A stretch of DNA of 36,747 bases from Nitrospirota bacterium (GTDB lineage Bacteria; Nitrospirota; UBA9217): NCBI GenBank assembly GCA_023229435.1, contig JALNZF010000026.1, positions 1 through 36,747 on the forward strand, written 5' to 3'. The notes under the pieces are model-generated. The model saw nothing but the letters and a program-made list of their open reading frames with translations, was not told the DNA's origin and made no database searches. The position numbers were made by a program, and so were the translations under genes. Below are positions 14,990-22,830 of this stretch, piece after piece. How positions within the stretch are numbered: the first letter of the stretch is position 1; every line of letters starts with the position of its first letter.

Positions 14990-16300
14990 TCATGCCTTTC
15001 CGCTCAATTGCAGGTCTTCGGAAAAAAGCTTTGCAGCCCCTTTTGCGGCGCAGAAGCTCCCGCACATGGTGCAGGAATCCTCATGCTCGGGCATGCGGCT
15101 TTTGCGGATCGCCTTTGCCTCTTCAGGATAGAGCGCGAGCTTGAACTGCTTTTCCCAATCGAGGTCCCTTCTCGCCTTGCTCATCTCCCTGTCGCGCTCC
15201 CTGCACTTCTCGGGATATTTGTTCATGTCGCCGATATATGCGGCGATCTTTGCCGCCTGTACGCCCTGGCGCACGTCGTCCTCATTCGGCAAAGCGAGGT
15301 GCTCGGCAGGGGTGATATAGCAGATCAGGTCCGCGCCGTATCGGCTCGACTGCGCTGCGCCGATGGCTGCCGTGATATGATCGAACCCCGGTGCAACATC
15401 AGTGGTTATGGGACCCAGCATATAATAGGGAGCGCCGTTGCTCATCCTTTTTTGAAGCTGAATGTTCCCCTCGATCTCGTCCAAAGGAACGTGCCCCGGA
15501 CCTTCCACAAGCATCTGGCATCCCATCTCCCTGCCGATCTCAGCCAGTTCACAGTTGATGACCAACTCCTGGATCTGCGCCCGGTCGGATGAATCATGAA
15601 TCGCCCCTGCCCTGAGACCGTTGCCGAGGGACAGGACAACGTCGTATTTTTTCAGGATAGAGACGACTCGATCGAATTTCTCGTACAATGGATTCTCCCT
15701 TTTATTGGCAAGCATCCATGCCACCATGCTGACCCCGCCCTTGCTCACCAGGCCGCCGTAGCGGTATCCCTGCTTTCTCAGGCGCTCAATGGTATAGAGG
15801 TTGATACCGCAGTGAACCGCCATGAAAGCGATGCCGTCTGCACACTGCTGTTCGATCAGGTCAAAAAGCATTTCTTCGTCGAGTTTGTTCGGATCTCCGT
15901 ACTTCCGGCCGGCCTCGCAGAAGGCCTGGTACAGAGGGACGTTCCCGACCGGAAGTTCCACCGCCGCTATCACCTCGTGCCGTACGCGGTCCAGGTCGCC
16001 GCCCACGGAGAGCTCCATGAGCGTGTCCGCACCTGCTGACTCTGCGATTATCGCTTTTCTAACCTCCGCCGCGTAGTCGATGATGTCCGATGACGTGCCG
16101 ATCGATGCATTCACCTTAGTGCGAAGCCCCTTGCCGATGCCAACGGCCTTCGGCTTCCTTATGGTGTTCCCTGGAATGACGATCTTCCCCTCTGAGACCA
16201 TTGCCCTGATGAAATCAGCGGATACATCCTCCGCAGCAGCGACAGTTTTCATCTGCGAAGTTACAAACCCTTTGCGGGCGTGCTCTATTTGTGTTGTCAT
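14990..16300 (-). CDS. bzaF: ThiC-family radical SAM enzyme, probably 5-hydroxybenzimidazole synthase BzaF
   Basis: 436 residues, the short form of the ThiC family. It carries the conserved ALMV-type core (MLVEGPGHVPLDEIEGN, TTDVAPGFDHITAAIG) and a C-terminal cluster motif CTMCGSFC (C410, C413, C417). The spacing is CX2CX3C, one residue shorter than the CX2CX4C I remember for E. coli ThiC. ThiC makes the thiamin pyrimidine; its paralogue BzaF turns the same substrate, aminoimidazole ribotide, into 5-hydroxybenzimidazole for cobamides. Location behind cobalamin riboswitches and directly before cobT, with no TPP riboswitch or thi gene near, favours BzaF. A housekeeping ThiC cannot be excluded from sequence by eye. 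AGGGG precedes the ATG. Confidence 0.75.
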   Translation of the reverse strand: MTTQIEHARKGFVTSQMKTVAAAEDVSADFIRAMVSEGKIVIPGNTIRKPKAVGIGKGLRTKVNASIGTSSDIIDYAAEVRKAIIAESAGADTLMELSVGGDLDRVRHEVIAAVELPVGNVPLYQAFCEAGRKYGDPNKLDEEMLFDLIEQQCADGIAFMAVHCGINLYTIERLRKQGYRYGGLVSKGGVSMVAWMLANKRENPLYEKFDRVVSILKKYDVVLSLGNGLRAGAIHDSSDRAQIQELVINCELAEIGREMGCQMLVEGPGHVPLDEIEGNIQLQKRMSNGAPYYMLGPITTDVAPGFDHITAAIGAAQSSRYGADLICYITPAEHLALPNEDDVRQGVQAAKIAAYIGDMNKYPEKCRERDREMSKARRDLDWEKQFKLALYPEEAKAIRKSRMPEHEDSCTMCGSFCAAKGAAKLFSEDLQLSGKA

Positions 16301-16329
16301 AGCTTTACCCCTTGAAATTATTCAGTTCG

Positions 16330-16425
16330 TCAATAGATGGCGCGCATGTTTCTTGAGAACAGGTATATGAACGGCTTAAAAGCACCTATTCCTGTTTTCG
16401 CCCTTACCCGGTACTTCTCGCACAT
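16330..16425 (-). CDS. Possible 31-residue basic peptide gene between riboswitch and bzaF
   Basis: ATG at 16425 to TGA at 16330. The product starts MCEKYRVRAKTGIGAFKPF and ends RNMRAIY; it is strongly basic with aromatic residues. The ribosome site is weak. I do not recognise it. It could be a real small protein of the cobalamin-controlled transcript or a chance frame in the leader. Confidence 0.3.
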   Translation of the reverse strand: MCEKYRVRAKTGIGAFKPFIYLFSRNMRAIY

Positions 16426-16433
16426 CTACTTTT

Positions 16434-16472
16434 CTATGACAACACCGTGAATAATATTATGGCCATGATCAT
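16434..16472 (-). other. Leader mini-gene (12 codons) directly after riboswitch 2
   Basis: AAGGAG, two bases, then ATG ATC ATG ending at TAG; product MIMAIILFTVLS. The strong ribosome site lies just after the riboswitch aptamer, so ribosome access here may be what the riboswitch controls, with bzaF following about 130 bases later. It may also be the remnant start of a lost gene. Confidence 0.35.
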
Positions 16473-16493
16473 TTCTCCTTGTACGCGAAGATT

Positions 16494-16638
16494 GGAATAA
16501 GACGTCTCCTGGCTTAGGACAACCTACTCGCCGGCCTTCCCGTCCCGCCAAAGGCGGGACAGTGGCAATCACGGCTTTCGTTTCCATCACAGTTGCGCGA
16601 CAGCAGGGGAATCGCACCCCTTTCCGCTTTCCTATTCC
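16494..16638 (-). ncRNA. Cobalamin riboswitch 2 (proximal, before bzaF)
   Basis: On the minus strand P1 GGAATA/TATTCC closes the aptamer. Inside are GGGGTGCGATTCCCC, CGCAACTGTGA, GCCACTGTC, GGGAAGGC, GAGTAGG and the B12 box AGCCAGGAGACG. The ribosome site of the 12-codon leader gene follows about 11 bases later. A CCCGCCAAAGGCGGG hairpin forms a variable arm. Confidence 0.93.
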
Positions 16639-16658
16639 TTTGTACTATTGCAAAACAC

Positions 16659-16690
16659 AAAAAATCCCCGGTCTTCTTTCAAGACCGGGG
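16659..16690 (-). terminator. Intrinsic terminator between tandem riboswitches
   Basis: Ten-bp perfect stem CCCCGGTCTT/AAGACCGGGG with a five-base loop, followed on the minus strand by A and six Ts. It sits about 55 bases downstream of riboswitch 1, where an expression platform would be expected. Confidence 0.85.
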
Positions 16691-16745
16691 ATTAATAGAA
16701 AATATTAACCCACACATTATCTTAACGCCGAAGACTGTGCGAGGA

Positions 16746-16911
16746 CATCCAGACAGGTCTTCTGGCTCTCCCACCCCTGTCAGCCTTCCCAGTCACGCCG
16801 TGCGTGACCAGTGGCTTTAACCGACAGAGATAAAGGCTTCGCGTTCAGCGAGGCCGGGATTACAGCGGCGGGTCCGCTCCCGATTTAAACGGGATTCCCT
16901 TCGCCTGGATG
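16746..16911 (-). ncRNA. Cobalamin riboswitch 1 (distal)
   Basis: P1 arms CATCCAG (16905-16911 read on minus) and CTGGATG (16746-16752) pair. Internal conserved parts are AGGGAATCCCG, CGCCGCTGTAATC, AAGCCACTGGTC, TGGGAAGGCTG and the B12 box AGCCAGAAGACCTGTC. It is in the same orientation as riboswitch 2 and is separated from it by the terminator at 16659-16690. The arrangement suggests riboswitch 1 acts by termination and riboswitch 2 by translation. Confidence 0.93.
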
Positions 16912-16934
16912 TGATCGTGCTCTATGTGGTTGTC

Positions 16935-16963
16935 TTTATATCACAGGAGGCGGATAAAGTCAA
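16935..16963 (-). promoter_or_regulatory. Promoter of the tandem-riboswitch cobalamin unit
   Basis: TTGACT, 17-bp spacer, TATAAA on the minus strand. It lies 24 bases upstream of riboswitch 1 and downstream of the lipoprotein gene's stop, so the cobalamin unit is transcribed independently. Confidence 0.75.
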
Positions 16964-16980
16964 AAGTTTTTAAACCCGGA

Positions 16981-17454
16981 TCATCGGCCTCCGCTGTTCC
17001 CGCCTTCCCCCATTCGCTCCCAGGTGGCTGAGGTGACCTTCCATCCATCCGGTTCTTTCTTCATCTCTACAACGAAAGCATACATGCCGAGCGACTCCGG
17101 CAGCAGGTGCACCGAGGACCCGGTATCGCTTCTGCCGGTCAGGACAGCCTGAAATAACGCTTTGGCGGATGTGTTCTGAACAGATATCTCGAGATTGGTG
17201 ATATAGGCGGATATCTTCGGATAGCGGAAAAAATAGCCGAGTAAAAACCCTTTGATCGTGTCGTAGTTGAACCCCTGCGGATCGTTATAGGTCTTCGAGA
17301 GGTTGTTGATGATATTCTTAACTTTCTTCTCTTCAGCCGCCTTCTGGATTTCAGTAATGACCTTTCCGACCTTGTCCTGCTCGGTCTCCTGGTGACAACC
17401 GGGGACCGTGATGGCCATCGTGAGAAGAAGTAATATCGTTACAACAGACCTCAT
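16981..17454 (-). CDS. Putative lipoprotein, NTF2/Cif-like
   Basis: 157 residues with a signal peptide and a lipobox-like TVPGC (Cys about 20), so probably membrane-anchored. The body (helical KVGKVITEIQKAAEEKKVKNIINNLSK segment, then beta-rich strands ending in DGWKVTSATWERM) has the order expected for an NTF2-like fold, but I cannot name a family with certainty. AAAGGAT lies ahead of the ATG. The product ends in a flexible glycine-rich GEGGNSGGR. It does not look linked to cobalamin; the cobalamin promoter begins just after its stop. Confidence 0.7.
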   Translation of the reverse strand: MRSVVTILLLLTMAITVPGCHQETEQDKVGKVITEIQKAAEEKKVKNIINNLSKTYNDPQGFNYDTIKGFLLGYFFRYPKISAYITNLEISVQNTSAKALFQAVLTGRSDTGSSVHLLPESLGMYAFVVEMKKEPDGWKVTSATWERMGEGGNSGGR

Positions 17455-17558
17455 GGGACATCCTTTTACACTATCTCTTTTCGCTGCGCGGGCGTCTGCT
17501 CCGGTGCAGTAACGGCGAGTTATTTTCTTAATTTAATTCAGCCCCTGCACTCCTCACC

Positions 17559-17945
17559 TTAATCAGTTTTGTCCAGGCTCCATTTGCCCCCCCCTTGACA
17601 AGCAATGAGGAGAAAAACAAAGCAATAGAGAACGGCCAATTCGCCTTTGTTCACGATGGGGAAAAACTGTGGTCCGAGCTGGAACTTCCAATGAAACTGG
17701 AAATACGCCACAGCCATCTGGCCGCTGGCCAGGAAAGCCGCCCATCGGGCCTGGAAGCCCGCCATCACCAGCAGGCCGCAGATCAACTCGATGACACCGC
17801 CGAACCAGAGCTGTGACCCCACCGGCGGCTGAAAATCGGAAAGCACACCCAGGATCTTCTGGGCGCCGTGGAACGAGAACATGAATCCCGCCATGATGCG
17901 CATCAATGCGTAAGCGTGGTCCGCGTACTTTGCAAGCTGTTTCAT
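17559..17945 (-). CDS. DoxX-family membrane protein
   Basis: 128 residues with four hydrophobic helices. The N-terminal segment ALMRIMAGFMFSFHGAQKILG, FGGVIELICGLLVMAGFQARWAA and FFPIVNKGELAVLYCFVFLLIA are typical of DoxX/DoxD-like proteins, which are found with respiratory or thiol-redox systems. The substrate is unknown. The ATG is preceded by GGAGGG (reading GGAGGGTTCACTC). A short GC-poor gap separates it from the lipoprotein gene; no shared operon is certain. Confidence 0.85.
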   Translation of the reverse strand: MKQLAKYADHAYALMRIMAGFMFSFHGAQKILGVLSDFQPPVGSQLWFGGVIELICGLLVMAGFQARWAAFLASGQMAVAYFQFHWKFQLGPQFFPIVNKGELAVLYCFVFLLIACQGGGKWSLDKTD

Positions 17946-18153
17946 GAGTGAACCCTCCTTTGTTCCGGATCAGAACAGAATATCGTTGAGACTATTATAC
18001 ATCCGGGAGTGGGAAATGGGGATATGCCTGGAGATTTTTTTTGCGGCGGTGCGACCTTCAACATAAGGAAACCCGGGTACTTATCGGGATGGCCGCAACG
18101 TTACGGGGATATAGTTCCGCTAACCGGTATGGTGAGTCGATTCTCCCCCGGCA

Positions 18154-18183
18154 CTGACAATTCAACTTTACTTAGCCTATACA
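18154..18183 (+). promoter_or_regulatory. Probable promoter for the zinc ribbon-pilB-response regulator group
   Basis: CTGACA, 18-bp spacer, TATACA. Transcription would begin near 18190, leaving a leader of only about 14 bases before the ATG at 18204. This fits the lack of a Shine-Dalgarno there. Confidence 0.5.
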
Positions 18184-18203
18184 TGATGTTATACTATATC
18201 ATT

Positions 18204-18554
18204 ATGATTATCTGCGGAAAATGTTCGGCCGTGAACCTGGAAAGAAGGAACTTTTGCAGTGAATGCGGCTCGCTGATTGTGAGCTTCTGCAAAAAATGCG
18301 GTTTCAATAACCTGGTTTCCGACAAATACTGCGGAGGCTGCGGCGTGTCGTTTGCTGCGCAGACAAACGCAGCCGGCGAAGAACCGCGCGTGGAGCTGGC
18401 AACCGAAAAATATTCCGCTGCAGATCTAAGAGAACTTACCGATTCCCGATCCGATGTGAAGAGCGGTAAGACAAAGAAAAAAAGCGGCGCGGATGAAGAA
18501 CAGGTGTCCCAGGATGCGGTCAACGAAATGTTCAATTCAAGGAATGAAGAATAA
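18204..18554 (+). CDS. Double zinc-ribbon protein
   Basis: 116 residues from the ATG at 18204 (MIICGKCSAVNLERRNFC); the frame is open upstream to 18009, but a likely promoter falls inside that part. Cysteine pairs CGKC, CSEC, CKKC and CGGC make two zinc ribbons in the first 50 residues. A charged, low-complexity tail follows (KTKKKSGADEEQ). It lies two bases before the PilB-like gene, so it is cotranscribed. Double zinc ribbons of this sort often act as adaptors or regulators. Its role with the secretion ATPase is unknown. Confidence 0.75.
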   Translation: MIICGKCSAVNLERRNFCSECGSLIVSFCKKCGFNNLVSDKYCGGCGVSFAAQTNAAGEEPRVELATEKYSAADLRELTDSRSDVKSGKTKKKSGADEEQVSQDAVNEMFNSRNEE

Positions 18555-18556
18555 AT

Positions 18557-20260
18557 ATGGTGACACGAGCGTTTAATCTGAAAATTGGCGATATTCTCTT
18601 CGAAAAGGGCGTTATAACCAGGGAGCAGCTTGAAAATGCTCTCAAAGAGCAGCAGAAAAAAGGCGCGGACTCAAAAAAGATAGGGAGTTATCTGATAGAT
18701 CTTGGATATGTAACGGAATCCGATATAGCGACGGCCCTCGGGATACAGTTCAATCTTCCCGTCATGCGGCTTGAAGGCATGAAAATAAAACCGGAAGTGA
18801 TCGACCTGGTCCCGGAAAAGATCGTTCGGAAATTCAATATCATTCCTCTTTTTAAGATCGGCGACGAACTCACTATCGCGATATCGGACCCCACGGACAT
18901 AAGCCTTCTCGATGCGGTCGGCGCGCAATCCAAAAGCAAGATCATCCCCGTAATCGCACCCTATCTCGAGATCACCAAGGCGATAATCAGGAACTATTCA
19001 ACGCAGGTGGAAACGGAACAGAGCGAGTTGTCCCGACAGATGGAATCCCCCGGGATCAGCAGGATCGAGGTCGATGAGCTCAGAAAGGCCGGCGCGGACC
19101 TTCCGGTGGTAAAGGTCGTGGACCGCATGCTGATCGATGCCGTCCTGGAGAAGGCGAGCGACATCCACGTGGAACCGCGTGAGGACAAACTTGTCATCAG
19201 GTGCAGGATCGACGGAATCCTGAGCGAAGTGGCGACGTACCCTCAGTCCATGCACAAGGGCGTGGTTTCGAGGATCAAGATACTTTCTTCGCTCGATATC
19301 TCGGAGCGGCAAAAGCCGCAGGACGGCAGGGTGAAGATAAAGATTGAGGGCAATGAAGTCGATATCCGCGTCTCGACCCTTCCGACAATTTATGGGGAAA
19401 AAGCGGTCCTGAGGCTGCTCAATAAGAACGCGCAGAGCCTGAACCTCGATGACCTTAACATGTCTGAAAAGAACCTTGAGACGCTGCGGCAATTGATAGA
19501 GGAGCCGTATGGAATAGTACTCGTAACGGGCCCCACGGGAAGCGGCAAGACAACAACGCTCTATGCCGCGCTGAACGAGATCAACTCCATCGAAGACAAC
19601 ATCGTCACCGTTGAAGATCCTGTGGAATACCAGCTTCCCCTCATCAACCAGATTCAGATCAATCCCAAAAAGGACCTTACTTTTGCGAACGCCTTGAGAT
19701 CGATCCTGAGACAGGACCCCGACATAATCATGATAGGAGAGATACGGGACCCCGAAACCGCATCGATCGCCGCTGAATCCGCGCTGACGGGGCACCTCGT
19801 GCTGAGCACGCTGCATACCAACGACGCGGCAAGTTCCATCACCAGGCTCATCGACATGGGCGTCGAACCATTCCTCATTGCTCCTTCCCTGCTCGGCATT
19901 GTAGCCCAGCGGCTGGTCAGAAAGATATGCCGAAAATGCAGCGAGGAATTCACTCCTTCAAAGAGGGAACTGGACATCTTAGGCCTCGGCGCTTCCATGG
20001 ACGGCGTCAAATTCCACCGGGGGACCGGGTGCGAAGATTGCAAAAAAACGGGTTATTCGGGAAGAACGGGCATCTACGAAATCATGGTCATTGATTCCAA
20101 GATACGTGAATTGATCACAGCCCGGGGGTCCACGGAAATGATGCGTCAGCAAGCGCTGAAAAGCGGCTTCAAAGACATGCGATTCGACGGAATCAGGAAG
20201 GTCCTTGCTGGTATAACCACCATTGAAGAGCTTCTGAGGGCCACCCGAAATATGAAATGA
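18557..20260 (+). CDS. pilB: GspE/PilB-type secretion or pilus assembly ATPase
   Basis: 567 residues, usual for PilB/GspE. An N-terminal T2SSE domain (KIGDILFEKGVITREQLENAL, GVS-type GVQFNLP region about 60-70) is followed by the ATPase. Motifs are the Walker A GPTGSGKTT (325-333), the Asp box EDPVEYQ, Walker B IGEIRDPETA and a His box HLVLSTLHTNDA. The C-terminal zinc-binding motif has CRKC and CEDCKKTGYSGRTG, diagnostic of PilB/GspE and absent from PilT. It drives assembly of type IV pili or type II pseudopili at the inner membrane. No other pil or gsp gene is in the window. Confidence 0.9.
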   Translation: MVTRAFNLKIGDILFEKGVITREQLENALKEQQKKGADSKKIGSYLIDLGYVTESDIATALGIQFNLPVMRLEGMKIKPEVIDLVPEKIVRKFNIIPLFKIGDELTIAISDPTDISLLDAVGAQSKSKIIPVIAPYLEITKAIIRNYSTQVETEQSELSRQMESPGISRIEVDELRKAGADLPVVKVVDRMLIDAVLEKASDIHVEPREDKLVIRCRIDGILSEVATYPQSMHKGVVSRIKILSSLDISERQKPQDGRVKIKIEGNEVDIRVSTLPTIYGEKAVLRLLNKNAQSLNLDDLNMSEKNLETLRQLIEEPYGIVLVTGPTGSGKTTTLYAALNEINSIEDNIVTVEDPVEYQLPLINQIQINPKKDLTFANALRSILRQDPDIIMIGEIRDPETASIAAESALTGHLVLSTLHTNDAASSITRLIDMGVEPFLIAPSLLGIVAQRLVRKICRKCSEEFTPSKRELDILGLGASMDGVKFHRGTGCEDCKKTGYSGRTGIYEIMVIDSKIRELITARGSTEMMRQQALKSGFKDMRFDGIRKVLAGITTIEELLRATRNMK

Positions 20261-20276
20261 TTGAGAGGATTAATCC

Positions 20277-20642
20277 ATGCCGGTAAAAATACTTATTGTA
20301 GATGATTCACCCCAGATACGGAAATCGTTGCGGGAGATACTCGAAAAATTACATTACGAAGTGGTCGGCGAGGCAGGAACGGGAATCGAAGCAATCTCCA
20401 TGGTCAAGACGCTCTCCCCGGACATCGTGATGCTGGATATTATCATGCCGCAGCTCGGCGGCATAGAAACACTGAGGTTCCTTCGTGCTTTGGACAAAAA
20501 TCTCAAGATCCTCATGGTGAGCGCGCTCGACTCCCTCGACAAGGTCAAGGAATGCATGAAGGCGGGCGCCCATCATTATATCATCAAGCCCTTTGAGGCG
20601 GAAAAGGTCAAGGAGATCGTAGAAAAGATCGTTCAACAATAG
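20277..20642 (+). CDS. Single-domain response regulator (CheY-like)
   Basis: 121 residues, a receiver domain alone. Acidic pocket D9/D10, phospho-acceptor D54 in PDIVMLDIIMPQ, switch S82 and conserved K104 in IIKPF are all present. With no output domain it must act through protein contact. It starts 16 bases after the PilB-like ATPase, so it may tune pilus or secretion activity. No histidine kinase is nearby. Confidence 0.9.
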   Translation: MPVKILIVDDSPQIRKSLREILEKLHYEVVGEAGTGIEAISMVKTLSPDIVMLDIIMPQLGGIETLRFLRALDKNLKILMVSALDSLDKVKECMKAGAHHYIIKPFEAEKVKEIVEKIVQQ

Positions 20643-20841
20643 CAAAGCGACAGGGTCACCCGTGCTGAACACTACCTATGAACAGAGGACCTGTCACCAG
20701 AACATCGGGGGCACCCAACGTGACCCCGGCGGGGCCCGGGAATCCTGCTATAATAAAAATAATCACGAAACGGTATAATGAGGGCGCTTGTAATGCGCTT
20801 TGCTGCATAAGAGCTGTTGATCAGCAGAAAGAGGTGCAACC

Positions 20842-21753
20842 GTGAGAATCCTACTCGCAACGGACGGCTCTGAATACTCTGATAACGCTGCCAGGTTTCT
20901 GACCCGCATCAACTGGTCCCCGCAGGACTCCATCACCGTGTTTCACGCCATCTACGCGCTCCCGTTCCCGGAAGACCGGAAATTCCACTTTGATACGCTC
21001 CAGTCCGTAAAAAAGGAGCTCGCACCCAGGATCCTCGATTCGGCAGTGGCCATTCTCAAGCCTGTTCAGGCGGGCATCAGCGTCGATATCAGCGAATTTT
21101 CCCCGGGCGAATGCGCGCCTGACGAGTGTATCCTGAACGCGGCCCGATCGTCGAACGCGAACCTCATTGCCATGGGTGCGCGGGGCATCAAAGGGATCGC
21201 GTCTGCCTTTCTCGGGAGCGTGACGCGGGTGGTCACGGCACATTCCTCGCTGCCGGTCCTGGTGATCAAACGCGATAAGAAACGGTCGCCCGGACCGCTG
21301 AAGATACTGTTCGCGTCTGATGGTTCCACCTATGCCCGGGCAGCCGGCGAATTTTTATCGTCCATCCCCTTTCCCGACAACGCGGAAGTGACGATCCTTC
21401 ACGTCATCGCGTCGGGTTTCTCCGACCTTCCGGAACGATTTGCCCTGGAGATCAGCGACCAGATCAGGGAGACCGTGGCAAGCGCCAGGACCCGCGACTT
21501 TGCAGAATCGGAAAGGACCCTTGAAGAGGCGAAAACGTCTCTCGGCAAAAAATTTCGTGCCATCTCCATCCTCTCGAAGGCCGGAGATCCATCCACGGAG
21601 ATCGTGAGCGCTGCAGCGTCCGGGGATATGGACGTCATCGTAGTGGGCTGCCGGGGACTGCGGGGAATGCAGGGTATGATGGGGAGTGTATCGAAAAACG
21701 TCCTTATCCATGCACCGTGCTCTGTGCTGATCGGAAAGACGTGCGGCAAATAA
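20842..21753 (+). CDS. Tandem-domain universal stress protein
   Basis: 303 residues, GTG start at 20842 with GAGGTG upstream. Two UspA domains: residues 1-145 (ILLATDGSEYSDNAARF to MGARGIKGIASAFLGSVT) and about 152-300 (ILFASDGSTYARAA to VGCRGLRGMQGMMGSVS). Both keep the G-X2-G-X9-G-S/T pattern of ATP-binding Usp proteins. It is probably a separate transcription unit: about 200 bases precede it, containing an extended -10 type TGCTATAAT near 20745. Confidence 0.88.
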   Translation: MRILLATDGSEYSDNAARFLTRINWSPQDSITVFHAIYALPFPEDRKFHFDTLQSVKKELAPRILDSAVAILKPVQAGISVDISEFSPGECAPDECILNAARSSNANLIAMGARGIKGIASAFLGSVTRVVTAHSSLPVLVIKRDKKRSPGPLKILFASDGSTYARAAGEFLSSIPFPDNAEVTILHVIASGFSDLPERFALEISDQIRETVASARTRDFAESERTLEEAKTSLGKKFRAISILSKAGDPSTEIVSAAASGDMDVIVVGCRGLRGMQGMMGSVSKNVLIHAPCSVLIGKTCGK

Positions 21754-21816
21754 GCACGCATCGAAAACAATCGTAAAATCGCCTGCTTGTTTAACGTCCC
21801 GATGAATAGGTGTCGT

Positions 21817-21868
21817 TTAGGACCTTCTCATTTCCCCGCCAAACAGTTCCCGTGCTTTCTTTGCTGAC
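21817..21868 (-). pseudogene. Displaced 3' tail of a Mur ligase-like gene (copy C)
   Basis: On the minus strand the frame reads SAKKARELFGGEMRRS then stop. This mirrors the C-terminal LVKKIVDMFGGEMKES of the ligase fusion ending at 25624, and 17 bases (21829-21845) match exactly. No further ligase homology is seen upstream. It is short, so homology is likely but not proven. Confidence 0.5.
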
Positions 21869-21878
21869 GAACCTTCTC

Positions 21879-22757
21879 TTACAGCCTCCTCATCCCTTCC
21901 GGCTTCAGGAGCCCTGTATCGCCCTCCCGCACGAATGTCCGGATCATGTGAACAGCCTTGTCGCGCTCAGCGGGCATGCGGACGCGGACAGGAAGATAGT
22001 TCGAGGCATGGTTCGCGAAGAACAGACCGCGGGTCATCTCGGTGTGGCTGATCATCTCCGCGAGTTCTGCAAGGATGGCGAATGCGGAAGGAAGCCGGAA
22101 CCCGGCCTGTTCTTGAAGAACATAGAGGGGCGTACCTTTCACGATCATGGTCGTGAGGGCGCCCACATAATCGGGATCGATGGCGGAAAGCAGCTTTCCG
22201 GTCAGCCGGGCATGTTCGACGCTCCTGTCTGTCCCGCCGATCCCGAGCAGGACCGTGACCGAGAGCTTGATTCCCGCATCCTTGACGCGTTGGCCGGCAT
22301 CGGCCATCTCCGCGGAGGTCGCGCCCTTTTTCATCCACGTGAGCAGTTCATCGTCCCCGCTCTCGATTCCGAGGTACAGGATGCCGAGCCCGGCTTCCCG
22401 GAGCTGCCGTAGTTCCTCAATCGACTTACCCAGGATGTTCTTTGTGTTCGCATACATCCCAATCCGCTGGAGCCTGGGAAACGAGGTATGCAGAAGCGAG
22501 AAGAGCGCGAGTAGGTCCGGAACAGGAGCAACGAGCGCGTCGCCGTCGGCAAGGAATATCCGCCGCGTGTCAGCGTAGGCCGGCAGACAGGAGCGAATGT
22601 CCTGCTCCATCTGGGTGAGGCTGCGGATACGGAACCGCTTCTGTTTATACGCGGGACAAAAGATGCACTGGTTGTGGGAACACCCGATGGTGTACTGGAG
22701 GATCAGGCTGTCGGCCTCGCTGGGAGGCCGTATGACAACGCCTTCATATTCAGGCAT
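21879..22757 (-). CDS. Radical SAM protein with a CX4CX2C cluster motif
   Basis: 292 residues. The cluster cysteines are C26, C31 and C34 in IGCSHNQCIFCPAYKQK, so the spacing is CX4CX2C and not the canonical CX3CX2C. ADGDALV, IGMYANTKNIL, LYLGIESGDDELL and VLLGIGG segments follow a normal radical SAM barrel. I recall uncharacterised proteins with a GCSHNxC motif in anaerobes, with no known reaction. It starts just after the AbrB/VapC pair, about 70 bases away, without an obvious shared function. Its stop is 10 bases from the displaced ligase tail. Confidence 0.85.
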   Translation of the reverse strand: MPEYEGVVIRPPSEADSLILQYTIGCSHNQCIFCPAYKQKRFRIRSLTQMEQDIRSCLPAYADTRRIFLADGDALVAPVPDLLALFSLLHTSFPRLQRIGMYANTKNILGKSIEELRQLREAGLGILYLGIESGDDELLTWMKKGATSAEMADAGQRVKDAGIKLSVTVLLGIGGTDRSVEHARLTGKLLSAIDPDYVGALTTMIVKGTPLYVLQEQAGFRLPSAFAILAELAEMISHTEMTRGLFFANHASNYLPVRVRMPAERDKAVHMIRTFVREGDTGLLKPEGMRRL

Positions 22758-22830
22758 GGGATCTCCCGGGGAATAGAATCAAGCCTTCGGGGTCATGGGT
22801 GTCAGCAGAGTCTACGGTCGAAGTCGCGGA

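Noticed and set aside
16426..16617. 63-codon minus-strand frame (MRFPCCRATV start)
   Set aside because: It runs through the conserved core of riboswitch 2, so the sequence is explained by the RNA.
18009..18203. Extended N-terminus of the zinc ribbon protein, or a c-di-GMP riboswitch upstream of the pilB group
   Set aside because: A promoter-like sequence at 18154-18183 makes the extension unlikely. I could not find the conserved c-di-GMP riboswitch core.
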